This document shows positions 26,343 to 34,648 of a stretch of DNA of 46,492 bases, one piece after another. The DNA lies in contig NZ_HF570956.1 of NCBI RefSeq assembly GCF_000367525.1, positions 2,438,428 through 2,484,919 on the forward strand, read 5' to 3'. The translations under genes were made by a program, and so were the position numbers. The notes beneath the pieces are model-generated. The model saw only the letters and a program-made list of their open reading frames with translations, was not told the origin of the DNA and did no database searches. This DNA is from Phycicoccus elongatus Lp2. GTDB taxonomy: Bacteria > Actinomycetota > Actinomycetes > Actinomycetales > Dermatophilaceae. The number at the start of each line of letters is the position of its first letter. Position 1 is the first letter of the stretch.

Positions 26343-27836
26343 GTGAGTGAAGAGCAGAAGCAGGCCGAGAACCGAGCGCGACCGACGACTGACGAGTTCC
26401 GTGCCTTCGTCAAGAGGGACTGGGCGCCCCGACGCCCGACCGTCACGGAGCAGTCGCCTGCCGCCTCGTATGCCGCGGCCCGGCGCGAAGCCGTCTCCGC
26501 GGCGTACCCGGGAGAACGCCTCATCGTGCCCGCCGGAGGGCTCAAGGTGCGATCCAACGACACTGACTACGTCTTCCGTCCGCACAGCGCCTTCGCGCAC
26601 CTCACCGGCCTCGGCGCGGACCGCGAACCCGATGCCGTGCTCGTCCTCGAGCCGCGGGCCGATGGCGCGGGCCACGAGGCGATCCTCTACTTCCGCCCAC
26701 TGGCCGATCGGGAGAGCGACGAGTTCTTCGCGGACGCGCGCTATGGAGAGTTCTGGGTGGGTGCTCGCCCCACGATCGACGATATGGAGCTCGAGCTGGG
26801 CCTCACCGCACGGCACATCGACGAGTTCGCGGACGCCGCCGCCAAGGATGCGGGATCGATGGTCATCCGCGTGGTGCGTGACGCCGACCGCGACCTGGCC
26901 CGCGCATTGGATGCGTCACGGGTCCAGAACGGCGCTGATGCCGACGGCCTGGAAGAATCCGACGACGCCCTGGCGCACAAACTCTCACACCTGCGAATGG
27001 TCAAGGACGAGGTCGAGATCCAGGCGATGCGGGATGCGGTGGCGGCGACCAAGGTGGGCTTCGAGGCGGTCATCGCCGACCTCCCCCGCGCGGTGGCCGA
27101 GGGACGCGGTGAGCGTTGGGTCGAAGGCGTTTTCGGACTCCATGCCCGGCACGAGGGGAACGGCATCGGCTACGACTCGATCTGCGCCAGCGGCGACCAC
27201 GCCAACACCCTGCACTGGATCAAGAACACTGGCGACATCCGGGACGGCGACCTGCTGCTGCTCGACGCCGGCGTCGAGGTCGACAGCCTCTACACCGCCG
27301 ACATCACGCGGACCCTTCCGGTCAACGGGACCTTCACCGATGCCCAACGCGAGATCTACGACGCGGTGTACGCCGCGCAGCAGGCCGGAATTGCTGCCGT
27401 GAAGCCGGGCAACAAGTTCTCCGACATCCACGCGGCCGCCATCCGCGTCATCGCCGAGCACCTGCATGCGTGGGGGCTGCTGCCCGAGGGCGTCTCGGTC
27501 GAGGACACTCTCGACACCGAGCACGGGCAGTACCACCGGCGCTGGATGGTGCACGGGACGTCACACCACCTCGGGATCGACGTCCACGATTGCGCCTTGG
27601 CGACACGGGTCGAGTACATGGATGCCGAGCTGGCACCGGGGATGGTCCTCACCGTCGAGCCCGGCCTCTACTTCAAGGCCGACGACCTGAAGGCCCCGGA
27701 GCGCTTCCGCGGCAACGGCGTTCGGATCGAGGACGATGTGCTCGTGACTGCCGATGGCTGCGAGAACCTGTCTGCCGGGATGCCGCGCACTGCCGACGAC
27801 GTGGAGGCCTGGATTCGCGAGGTCCAGTCGCGCTGA
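26343..27836 (+). CDS. pepP: Xaa-Pro aminopeptidase (aminopeptidase P)
   Basis: 497 aa. Removes N-terminal residues preceding proline. The N-terminal AMP_N domain (about 30-200) includes VFRPHSAFAHLTGLGADREP. The C-terminal pita-bread peptidase keeps its metal ligands: LLLLDAGVEVDSLYTADITRT (two Asp), HGTSHHLGIDVHD (His), LTVEPGLY (Glu) and GVRIEDDVLV (Glu). GTG start at 26343, 18 bp from the divergent DUF2332 gene. An open frame extends upstream to 25365 but is a shadow of that gene. Confidence 0.93.
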   Translation: MSEEQKQAENRARPTTDEFRAFVKRDWAPRRPTVTEQSPAASYAAARREAVSAAYPGERLIVPAGGLKVRSNDTDYVFRPHSAFAHLTGLGADREPDAVLVLEPRADGAGHEAILYFRPLADRESDEFFADARYGEFWVGARPTIDDMELELGLTARHIDEFADAAAKDAGSMVIRVVRDADRDLARALDASRVQNGADADGLEESDDALAHKLSHLRMVKDEVEIQAMRDAVAATKVGFEAVIADLPRAVAEGRGERWVEGVFGLHARHEGNGIGYDSICASGDHANTLHWIKNTGDIRDGDLLLLDAGVEVDSLYTADITRTLPVNGTFTDAQREIYDAVYAAQQAGIAAVKPGNKFSDIHAAAIRVIAEHLHAWGLLPEGVSVEDTLDTEHGQYHRRWMVHGTSHHLGIDVHDCALATRVEYMDAELAPGMVLTVEPGLYFKADDLKAPERFRGNGVRIEDDVLVTADGCENLSAGMPRTADDVEAWIREVQSR

Positions 27837-27840
27837 TGCC

Positions 27841-27870
27841 CTCAGGCGCCCGGAGCGTGAGGCGCCTGAG
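27841..27870. terminator. 10-bp stem-loop at the pepP / stress-protein convergence
   Basis: CTCAGGCGCC (27841-27850) and GGCGCCTGAG (27861-27870) pair perfectly around a 10-nt loop. The hairpin includes the last codons of the minus-strand gene and lies 4 bp after the pepP stop. It has no U-tract. Confidence 0.65.
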
Positions 27871-28429
27871 CCTGCGTCCGGGCCGCCTCGTCGGCCCGTG
27901 CCTTCTCGATGGCGATCCGCGCCTGCTCCTGTGCAGCCCGCATCGGGTCCATCTCGGCGACGAGTTCGCGCGCCCTGGCAGCGTGGCGGTGCTCGACGAG
28001 GACTTCGTATTTGGTCGCCACGACCTGCTGGATCGAGGTGAAGTCGCGCTGCCCACCGGTCATCGCGTAGCCGATGAGCGCCCAGACCAGCCCGAAGATC
28101 GCGCCGGCGAGGATGGTGATGAGGAAGCTGATCGCGTTGCCCGCTTGGGTGTCGAAGAGAGCGAACACCACCGCGACGAAGGCACCGAGCCACGCACCTG
28201 ACATCGCCCCGCCGACCATGACCCGACCGCGGGTGAGGCGCCCGGTGACGCGCTCGATCTGCTTGAGGTCGGTCCCGACGATGAGGACGTTCTCGACAGG
28301 GAACTCGTGGTCCGACAGGTAGTCGACGGCCTTCTGCGCCTCTTCGTAGGAGTCGAAGACTGCCAGTGACTGCGGGAACTCCAGCGCCAACCGGCTGGCC
28401 GGGACGCGACGGACGGGCTGCGTGCTCAT
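27842..28429 (-). CDS. General stress protein 17M-like membrane protein
   Basis: 195 aa. The N-terminal domain (VFDSYEEAQKAVDYLSDHEF, VLIVGTDLKQIERV) is the GSP17M/YflT-like fold. Two membrane helices form a central hairpin (AWLGAFVAVVFALF and FLITILAGAIFGLVWALIGY). The Ala/Gln-rich tail is probably disordered. Function unknown, stress-linked by family name only. Confidence 0.82.
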   Translation of the reverse strand: MSTQPVRRVPASRLALEFPQSLAVFDSYEEAQKAVDYLSDHEFPVENVLIVGTDLKQIERVTGRLTRGRVMVGGAMSGAWLGAFVAVVFALFDTQAGNAISFLITILAGAIFGLVWALIGYAMTGGQRDFTSIQQVVATKYEVLVEHRHAARARELVAEMDPMRAAQEQARIAIEKARADEAARTQAQAPHAPGA

Positions 28430-28484
28430 GGCGTCAGTGTCTCAAAGAAGGCTGGACGTCTGCTGGGAGGTGCGCACCCGGCAG

Positions 28485-29690
28485 TCAGCCCTTGAGTCGG
28501 TAGTCCTCGAGCAGCCGGCGGCCGATGATCATCTTCTGGATCTCGGCGGTTCCCTCGCCGATGAGCAGCATCGGGGCCTCGCGGTAGAGGCGCTCGATCT
28601 CGTACTCCTTGGAGTAGCCGTAGCCACCGTGGATCCGGAAGGACTGCTCGACGACGTCGGCGCAGTTCTCGGCCGCGAGGTACTTGGCCATCCCGGCCTC
28701 GAGGTCGTTGCGCTCCCCCGCGTCCTTCAGGCGCGCTGCCTTGACCATCATCTGATGGCTTGCCTCGACCTTGGTCGCCATGTCGGCGAGCCGGAAGAGG
28801 ATGCCCTGGTGCTCTGCGATCTTCTTGCCGAAGGTCTCGCGCTGCTGGGCATAGGAGATGCCGAGCTCGAAGGCCCGCATCGAGACGCCGCAGGCCCGCG
28901 CGGCCACGTTGACCCGGCCGACCTCGACGCCGTCCATCATCTGGTAGAAGCCCTTGCCCGGCACCCCACCGAGGATCTGAGCAGTCGACGTCTTGTGGCC
29001 TTGGAACACCAATTCCGTTGTGTCGACGCCCTTGTAGCCCATCTTCTCGATCTTGCCGGGCACGGTGACGCCCTGCGCGGTCTCGCCGAAGCCCGACTCC
29101 TTCTCGATCAGGAAGGTCGTCATGTTGCGGTAGGGGCTGTCCGACTCACCCAGCTCGGTGCGCACGAGCACGGCGACGAGGTTGGCCGAGCCACCATTGG
29201 TCAGCCACATCTTCTGGCCGTCGATGGTCCAGTTGTCGGAGTCGCCGTCCCGGACGGCCTTGGTCTTGATGGCCGCGACATCGGACCCGAGCGCCGGCTC
29301 CGACATCGAGAAGGCCCCACGGATCTCGCCGGTCGCCATCTTGGGCAGGTAGCGCTGCTTCTGCTCCTCCGTGCCGTGCTGGAGGATCATGTAGGCGACG
29401 ATGAAGTGTGTGTTGATGATGCCCGACACCGACATCCACCCACGCGCGATCTCCTCGACGCACAGCGCATAGGTCAAAAGCGACTCCCCCAGGCCGCCGT
29501 ACTCCTCGGGGATCATCAGCCCGAAGATCCCCATCTCCTTCATCTGGTCAACGATCCGCTGCGGGTACTCGTCCTGGTGCTCGAGCTCGGTCGCCACCGG
29601 GATGATCTGCTCGTCGACGAACTCCTTGACGAGCTTGAGCAGCTCGACCTGCTCCTCGGTGAGGTTGTCGGTGCTCTGCAGTCGGGACAC
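28485..29690 (-). CDS. mcd: Acyl-CoA dehydrogenase, probable methylsuccinyl-CoA dehydrogenase
   Basis: 401 aa, single-domain ACAD. FAD/substrate motifs: AFSMSEPALGSDVAAI, KMWLTNGG, RETFGKKIAEHQ, and the catalytic-base region LYREAPMLLIGEGTAEIQKM. From memory it closely resembles the dehydrogenase next to ccr-meaA-mcl-mch in Streptomyces, which is assigned to methylsuccinyl-CoA to mesaconyl-CoA in the ethylmalonyl-CoA pathway. The GTG at 29690 gives the family length; the frame is open to 29768. A short- or branched-chain acyl-CoA dehydrogenase is the alternative. Confidence 0.78.
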   Translation of the reverse strand: MSRLQSTDNLTEEQVELLKLVKEFVDEQIIPVATELEHQDEYPQRIVDQMKEMGIFGLMIPEEYGGLGESLLTYALCVEEIARGWMSVSGIINTHFIVAYMILQHGTEEQKQRYLPKMATGEIRGAFSMSEPALGSDVAAIKTKAVRDGDSDNWTIDGQKMWLTNGGSANLVAVLVRTELGESDSPYRNMTTFLIEKESGFGETAQGVTVPGKIEKMGYKGVDTTELVFQGHKTSTAQILGGVPGKGFYQMMDGVEVGRVNVAARACGVSMRAFELGISYAQQRETFGKKIAEHQGILFRLADMATKVEASHQMMVKAARLKDAGERNDLEAGMAKYLAAENCADVVEQSFRIHGGYGYSKEYEIERLYREAPMLLIGEGTAEIQKMIIGRRLLEDYRLKG

Positions 29691-29812
29691 GCGTGATCGC
29701 CGCCTTGTCGTTGGGGTGCGGTGTGGCCGGGGCCGGGTTTCCTGCGTTCGAGTATGCCGCCCGCTCACCTCTTGCTGAACCCTCCCCGCGCGTGACGCTC
29801 CCCACCCCCTTG

Positions 29813-29855
29813 CGTCCGACGAAGTGGTCGCTTCCCCCGTATGCCGCGTCGGACG
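29813..29855. repeat. Inverted repeat around an octamer copy
   Basis: CGTCCGACG (29813-29821) and CGTCGGACG (29847-29855) are exact reverse complements. GTATGCCG (29839-29846) directly abuts the second arm. Together with another octamer copy at 29752 and the palindrome at 29874, this fills the ~210-bp divergent gap between the dehydrogenase and the GyrI-like gene. Confidence 0.6.
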
Positions 29856-29873
29856 TTGCGCGGACAGGACCCG

Positions 29874-29892
29874 AGAACTTTCGGAAAGTTCT
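29874..29892. promoter_or_regulatory. 19-bp perfect palindrome, candidate operator
   Basis: AGAACTTTCGGAAAGTTCT has 9-bp arms around a single central G. It is AT-rich in a very GC-rich region and ends 7 nt before the ATG at 29900, so a bound dimer would block transcription or translation start of the GyrI-like gene. The regulator is unknown. It does not fit the GAAC-N4-GTTC LexA box. Confidence 0.6.
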
Positions 29893-29899
29893 TGTCACC

Positions 29900-30565
29900 A
29901 TGAACCCCATGAGACCCATGACCGCCGAGCCGACGCCCAAGGCCGACCTGCGCGCCACCCACGGCGCCTACACGGCCCGCGCCGGCCAGTTCTCCATGGT
30001 CACGCTCGCGCTCCTGACCTACCTCATGATCGACGGGCACGGCGATCCCAACACGTCAGCCGCCTACCGTGACGCCCTGCAGACGATCTACCCCGTCGCC
30101 TACGGCCTGAAGTTCCTCAGCAAGCGCGAGCTCGGCCGCGACTACGGCGTCATGCCACTGGAGGCGCTCTGGTGGGCCGATGACATGACCCACTTCACGT
30201 CCGCCCGCGACAAGTCCACGTGGCACTGGACGATGCTCAATCTCGTCCCCGAGTGGATCACCGACGAGCACGTCGACGTCGTTCGCGACCGCGTCGAGGC
30301 CAAGGGCGGCGCGCCGGCCCTCCCGCTCCTGCGCCGGGCCGTCCTCGACGAGGGCCTGAGCGTCCAGACCCTGCACATCGGCCCCTACGACGCCGAGGCG
30401 CCCACGCTCGAGCGACTCCACGACGAGGTCATCCCGGCGGCCGGCCTGCGGATGACCGGCCACCACCACGAGATCTACCTCAGCGACGCCCGCCGCACCG
30501 CACTGCAGCGGCTCCGCACGATCCTGCGGCAGCCCGTCGAGCCGGTCCCGCCGACCCCAAAATGA
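29900..30565 (+). CDS. GyrI-like small-molecule-binding domain protein
   Basis: 221 aa. FSMVTLALLTYLMIDGHGDP, YPVAYGLKFLSK, YGVMPLEALWW, then VQTLHIGPYDAEAPTLERLHDEV and GHHHEIYLSDARR match stand-alone GyrI-like proteins, often linked to detoxification or ligand sensing. There is no DNA-binding domain. Start at the ATG 29900; ATGs at 29909 and 29918 also fit. The palindrome just upstream suggests tight control. Confidence 0.8.
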   Translation: MNPMRPMTAEPTPKADLRATHGAYTARAGQFSMVTLALLTYLMIDGHGDPNTSAAYRDALQTIYPVAYGLKFLSKRELGRDYGVMPLEALWWADDMTHFTSARDKSTWHWTMLNLVPEWITDEHVDVVRDRVEAKGGAPALPLLRRAVLDEGLSVQTLHIGPYDAEAPTLERLHDEVIPAAGLRMTGHHHEIYLSDARRTALQRLRTILRQPVEPVPPTPK

Positions 30566-30577
30566 GTGGCGCCACCC

Positions 30578-30619
30578 CGTATGCCGCGGGCAGGCTGGGA
30601 GGTGAGCCCGCGGCATACG
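30578..30619. repeat. Perfect 14-bp hairpin built from two inverted octamers
   Basis: CGTATGCCGCGGGC (30578-30591) and GCCCGCGGCATACG (30606-30619) pair exactly around a 14-nt loop, 13 nt after the stop of the GyrI-like gene. The arms are the octamer GTATGCCG plus its extended consensus CGGG. It may work as a terminator, although it lacks a U-tract. Confidence 0.85.
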
Positions 30620-30654
30620 CCGTGGGTGAGGTTCACCGATCGAAGGAGGCCGAC

Positions 30655-30768
30655 ATGTCGATGACTGTCCCGGGCCGCACCCGGCCCATCCCTTCCCTCG
30701 AACCGGAGACCACCTGTGGCACACCAGCCATTCCACCTTCCCGAGCGCCAGGCGCTCTTCAGCACTGA
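30655..30768 (+). CDS. Possible 37-aa leader peptide overlapping the RIO kinase start
   Basis: ATG 30655 has the strong ribosome binding site GAAGGAGG (30642-30649), better than that of the kinase. The frame (MSMTVPGRTRPIPSLEPE...) runs past the GTG at 30716 in another frame and stops at 30768. It could couple translation of the kinase. It could also be chance; the peptide resembles no family I know. Confidence 0.35.
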   Translation: MSMTVPGRTRPIPSLEPETTCGTPAIPPSRAPGALQH

Positions 30769-31573
30769 CAGCCGGCCCGACGCACCGCCCGAGGGCGAGC
30801 GCTGGAGCACGTGGGACGTCGCGACGCACGGACCCACGCCCCGACCCGACTGGGTCATCACCGACCTCGGCGCCGTCGAGGCCGACCTCGGCATCCTCAA
30901 GTCCGGCAAGGAGGCCGACGTCCACGTCGTGCGCCGCTGGGTGCCCGGCACCGAGCGCACGACGCTCCTCGCCGCCAAGCGCTATCGCAGCGCTGACCAC
31001 CGGATGTTCCACCGCGACGCCGGCTATCTCGAGGGCCGACGCGTGCGCCGCAGCCGCGAGATGCGAGCCATGGCCCGACGCACGAGCTTCGGCAAGGAGC
31101 TGATCACGGGGCAGTGGGCGTTCGCGGAGTTCGACGCCCTCGCCAAGTTGTGGCAGATGGGACTTCCCGTCCCCTACCCGGTGCAACTCGACGAGTCCGA
31201 GATGCTCATGGAGTTCATCGGGGCCATCGGCCCAGAGGGCCCGATCGCCGCCCCACGACTGCACCAGGTGCGGCGGGAGGAGGCCGACCTGCCCGACCTG
31301 TGGGTGCAGTTCGAGGACCTCGTCCTGCGGCTCGCCGAGGCCGGGTGGGCGCACGGCGACCTCTCCCCCTACAACCTGCTGGTCGACGACGGGCGCCTCG
31401 TCGCCATCGACTGGCCGCAGATCGTCGATGTCATCGGCAACCCGCAGGGCTTCGAGTTCCTCGACCGTGACGTCGCCAACGTCTGCTCCTGGTTCGCCCG
31501 CAAGGGGGTCGTGGTCGACCCTGAGGACCTCTTCGGTCGAGCGGCGTCGCTGGCCGCGTCGAGCGAGTTCTAA
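30716..31573 (+). CDS. RIO-type atypical serine protein kinase
   Basis: 285 aa. GILKSGKEADVHVVRR is the flexible P-loop region, AAKRYR holds the catalytic Lys, and WAHGDLSPYNLLVDD with LVAIDWPQIVDV gives the catalytic HGDLSxYN and metal-binding Asp. All active residues are present. The RIO family is best known in eukaryotic and archaeal ribosome maturation; its bacterial role is poorly known. GTG start follows GGAG by 8 nt. The frame closes just upstream, so no longer start exists. Confidence 0.88.
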   Translation: MAHQPFHLPERQALFSTDSRPDAPPEGERWSTWDVATHGPTPRPDWVITDLGAVEADLGILKSGKEADVHVVRRWVPGTERTTLLAAKRYRSADHRMFHRDAGYLEGRRVRRSREMRAMARRTSFGKELITGQWAFAEFDALAKLWQMGLPVPYPVQLDESEMLMEFIGAIGPEGPIAAPRLHQVRREEADLPDLWVQFEDLVLRLAEAGWAHGDLSPYNLLVDDGRLVAIDWPQIVDVIGNPQGFEFLDRDVANVCSWFARKGVVVDPEDLFGRAASLAASSEF

Positions 31574-31607
31574 GACCCGGTCCGGTCACGGAGTCCGACC
31601 TCGCCGA

Positions 31608-31613
31608 TAGCCT
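31608..31613 (+). promoter_or_regulatory. -10 box TAGCCT, leaderless dinB2
   Basis: TAGCCT ends 6 nt before the GTG at 31620; no ribosome binding site. Confidence 0.5.
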
Positions 31614-31619
31614 GACCGG

Positions 31620-32708
31620 GTGCTGCGTTGGGTGCTCCACGTCGACATGGACCAGTTCCTCGTCGCGGTCGAGTTGCTGCGCCGCCCCGAGCTCGTCGGG
31701 CGTCCGGTGGTCGTCGGTGGGCGCGGGGATCCGAGCGAGCGCGCGGTCGTCTCGACGGCTTCCTACGAAGCCCGTGCCCATGGCGTCCACTCCGGACTTG
31801 CGCTGAAATTGGCTCGCAAGAGATGCCCGGACGCCGTCTTCCTTGCACTCGACTTTCCCCATGACGAGGACGCATCGGCCACGGTGATGGCCGCCCTTCG
31901 CGCGATGCCGGGCGCGACGGTCCAGGTCCTCGGCTGGGATGAGGCCTTTGTCGGCTTCGAGGTCGAGGAGTCCGTCGACCCGGTGGACCTGGCCACCGCG
32001 ACCCGAGAGGCCGTGCTCGCGGCGTCGGGGCTCAGTTGCTCGGTGGGTATCGGGGACACGCTGGTACGGGCCAAGACAGCCACCGGATTCGGCAAGCCAG
32101 CCGGGATCCATCGCCTCACGCGGGACAACTGGCTCGACACGATGGGCGATCGTGAGACCCAGGCACTGTGGGGCGTTGGGCCACGGATCGGGCAACGCCT
32201 AGCGAGACTTGGGATCGGAACCGTCGGTGAATTGGCCGCTGCGCCGGTGCAGATCCTCCGTGCGGAGTTCGGCCAGGTCGGCGGCGGCCACTTGCGTGAA
32301 CTCGGTCGAGGCGAGGGGCTCGACTGGCCTGACGACAGCCCATGGGTCGCACGGGCCCACGGTCGGGAGACGACATATCAACGCAACCTCGAGACGCGGG
32401 AGGAGATTGCCGCTGCCCTGCGCGAGCTCGCGGACCAGGTCGTGCAGGACGTCAGTGCCGATGCGGCTGGCGTGCCGGACGGGCCACCAGCCGGCCGTCA
32501 GGTGATGCGTGTCTTCCTCAAGGTGCGGTTCGCCCCCTTCTTCACCTACCAGCGCTCTCGCAAACTCGCGTCACCGACCATCGATCCGACTGTCCTCACC
32601 GCGACAGCGCTCGCGCTCTACGACGCCCTCGAGGACTCGCGACCGGTGCGACTGCTCGGAGTCCGCGGCGAGATGACCACTCCCGAGGCTGCGGTCGGTC
32701 GGGGCTAG
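31620..32708 (+). CDS. dinB2: DinB2-type Y-family DNA polymerase IV
   Basis: 362 aa. Error-prone translesion polymerase. Catalytic Asp9 and Asp11 lie in LHVDMDQFL and Asp107-Glu108 in GWDEAF. The steric-gate position is Leu14 (DQFL) instead of the usual Phe/Tyr, exactly as I recall for mycobacterial DinB2, which readily inserts ribonucleotides. SCSVGIGDTLVRAKTATGFGKPAG (thumb/palm) and the little-finger RLLGVRGEM follow. No clear C-terminal beta-clamp motif is seen. It follows the RIO gene by 46 bp and has its own predicted promoter. Confidence 0.88.
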   Translation: MLRWVLHVDMDQFLVAVELLRRPELVGRPVVVGGRGDPSERAVVSTASYEARAHGVHSGLALKLARKRCPDAVFLALDFPHDEDASATVMAALRAMPGATVQVLGWDEAFVGFEVEESVDPVDLATATREAVLAASGLSCSVGIGDTLVRAKTATGFGKPAGIHRLTRDNWLDTMGDRETQALWGVGPRIGQRLARLGIGTVGELAAAPVQILRAEFGQVGGGHLRELGRGEGLDWPDDSPWVARAHGRETTYQRNLETREEIAAALRELADQVVQDVSADAAGVPDGPPAGRQVMRVFLKVRFAPFFTYQRSRKLASPTIDPTVLTATALALYDALEDSRPVRLLGVRGEMTTPEAAVGRG

Positions 32709-32732
32709 CGTCAACTGCGGGAGGTCTCCTGC

Positions 32733-34523
32733 TCAGAGAACGGTCGGGTCGAGGGCGGTCGTGAGCCCGTCGTGTGCGGCCACGGTGTCGAGCCACAGGC
32801 CGACCTTGGGCAGCTCACGGCTGAAGAAGTATGCCGTGGCCGCACGCTTCCCGTCGTAGAAGTCCCCCTCCTTGCCGTGGGCAGCAAGCCACTGCTCCAG
32901 CCAGAGCCACGCCACCACCAGATGACCGCTCCCTTCGAGGTATGCCGTGGCCTCGGCCAGGACCTCGGCCCCACCTCCCGCTACGGCCACCCTGGTGGTC
33001 ACGTCGCGAAGGCGAGCCGTCATCGCGAGGAGCTTGGCGGCATACCCTTCGCCGGATCCGCCTGCGGCAGTGGCGCGTTCGGCGGTTTGGGTGATGCGGG
33101 CGACGAGGAGGCCGAGGGCCCGGCCGCGGTCGAGGAGGACCTTGCGGCCGAGCAGGTCGAGGCCCTGAATGCCGTGGGTGCCCTCATGGATGGCGTTGAG
33201 TCGGTTGTCGCGATAGTGCTGCTCGACGTCGTGATCACGGGTGTAACCGGCACCGCCCATGACCTGGATGGCCAGGGTGTTGGCCTCGAGGCACCACTGG
33301 GCGGGGAAGCTCTTGGCGATCGGCGTGAGCAGGCCGACGAGGGCGAGTGCCTCCTCGGCCGCCCGACCGTCGAGCGAAACGGCGTCATCGAGCAGGCGCG
33401 AGCAATAGAGCATCAGTGCGAGCGCGCCCTCGACGAAGGACTTCTGGGCCAGGAGCATGCGGCGGACGTCCGGGTGCTCGACGAGCGCCACCTGTGGGCC
33501 AGCCGGCGGGGCGCCCAGGAGTCGCCCCTGAAGTCGCTCACGGGCATAGGCGAGGGACTTCAGGTAGCCGGTGTAGCCGACGGCGGTGCCGGCGATGCCG
33601 ACGCCGAGGCGGGCCTCGTTCATCATCGAGAACATGATCGGTAACCCTTGGCCGACCTCGCCGACGAGGTGGCCGACCGCACCCGGCGCGCCACCGGGGG
33701 TGTGGGCGCCGTCGCCGAGGACGGGCGCCGTGTTGACGGTGCCGCGCGAACCCATCTTGTGGTTGATTCCGGCGAGGACGATGTCGTTGCGCTCGCCGAG
33801 CGAACCATCCTCTGCGACAAGGTACTTGGGAACGATGAAGATGGAGATGCCCTTGGTGCCGGGGGCAGCATCGGGAGTGCGCGCGAGGACGAGGTGCACG
33901 ATGTTGTCGGCGAGCTCATGGTCTCCGCCGGAGATCCACATCTTGCGGCCGAAGAGTCGATGGGTGCCGTCCTCCTGCGGGATCGCTCGCGTGAGCAAGT
34001 CGGAGAGATTCGAGCCGGCACCGGGCTCGGAAAGTGCCATCGTGCCGGTGAAGCGGCCGTCCGCCAGCGGCTCGGCGAAAAGTGTGCGCTGCGCGTCGCT
34101 GCCGTGGGTGCGGATGAGGTTCGCGGCGGCCATGCTCAGCAGTGCGTAACCGGAGGTTGCGGTGTTCGCCGCATGGAACCAGGCCAGGCACGCCGAGATG
34201 ATGCTCGTCGGCAACCCCCCGCCACCGCGGTCCTCCGGCACCCCGGCCGTGAGGAAGCCCGCGTCGGCGAAGGCCTTGAGGGCCACTCCCACCTCGGGAA
34301 TGAGTGAGACGGTCGTGCCGTCGAAGGTGGGTTCGTGCAGGTCGTTGGACCGCGCGTGCGGCGCGAACTTCTCGGTGGCCACGGCCTGCGCGAGCTCGAG
34401 GACGGCGTCTACGGTCTCGCGTGAGTGCTGCGCGAACGTGGGGCGCTCGAACAGCGCATCGGTGTCCAACCACTCGTGGAGGAGGAAGTCCACATCACGT
34501 GCCGAGAGGATGACCGAATTCAT
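32733..34523 (-). CDS. Acyl-CoA dehydrogenase with C-terminal extension (DmdC/FadE large type)
   Basis: 596 aa. ACAD core: [59 protein letters not shown]; catalytic Glu in [20 protein letters not shown] helical C-terminal domain of about 120 residues follows, typical of ~600-aa acyl-CoA dehydrogenases such as DmdC. Substrate unknown; long- or modified-chain acyl-CoA likely. ATG at 34523; CACACT 6 nt before it may be a weak -10. Divergent from the sigma factor. Confidence 0.88.
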   Translation of the reverse strand: MNSVILSARDVDFLLHEWLDTDALFERPTFAQHSRETVDAVLELAQAVATEKFAPHARSNDLHEPTFDGTTVSLIPEVGVALKAFADAGFLTAGVPEDRGGGGLPTSIISACLAWFHAANTATSGYALLSMAAANLIRTHGSDAQRTLFAEPLADGRFTGTMALSEPGAGSNLSDLLTRAIPQEDGTHRLFGRKMWISGGDHELADNIVHLVLARTPDAAPGTKGISIFIVPKYLVAEDGSLGERNDIVLAGINHKMGSRGTVNTAPVLGDGAHTPGGAPGAVGHLVGEVGQGLPIMFSMMNEARLGVGIAGTAVGYTGYLKSLAYARERLQGRLLGAPPAGPQVALVEHPDVRRMLLAQKSFVEGALALMLYCSRLLDDAVSLDGRAAEEALALVGLLTPIAKSFPAQWCLEANTLAIQVMGGAGYTRDHDVEQHYRDNRLNAIHEGTHGIQGLDLLGRKVLLDRGRALGLLVARITQTAERATAAGGSGEGYAAKLLAMTARLRDVTTRVAVAGGGAEVLAEATAYLEGSGHLVVAWLWLEQWLAAHGKEGDFYDGKRAATAYFFSRELPKVGLWLDTVAAHDGLTTALDPTVL

Positions 34524-34585
34524 GGCCCCAGTGTGCTGGACTGGCAGGATCGGGAGGGCTCGCGGGGCGCACGGACGAGGTGGAT

Positions 34586-34612
34586 GGTCACATTTGGCTG
34601 GCCCCGGTCGTC
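34586..34612 (+). promoter_or_regulatory. Predicted ECF41 autoregulatory promoter
   Basis: GGTCACA (34586-34592), a 16-nt spacer and CGTC (34609-34612) lie 37 nt before the sigma-factor ATG. The ECF41 consensus that I recall is TGTCACA-N16-CGTC; only the first base differs. Confidence 0.65.
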
Positions 34613-34648
34613 GTCCTGAGGACGGACCCTCACGACCGGAAGACACCA

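Noticed and set aside
28422-29696. 424-aa plus-strand open frame
   Set aside because: It is fully antisense to the acyl-CoA dehydrogenase, whose motifs are complete.
29874-29892. Palindrome AGAACTTTCGGAAAGTTCT as a LexA box
   Set aside because: The GAAC/GTTC half sites are 9 nt apart, not the 4 nt known for actinobacterial SOS boxes, and no SOS gene follows.
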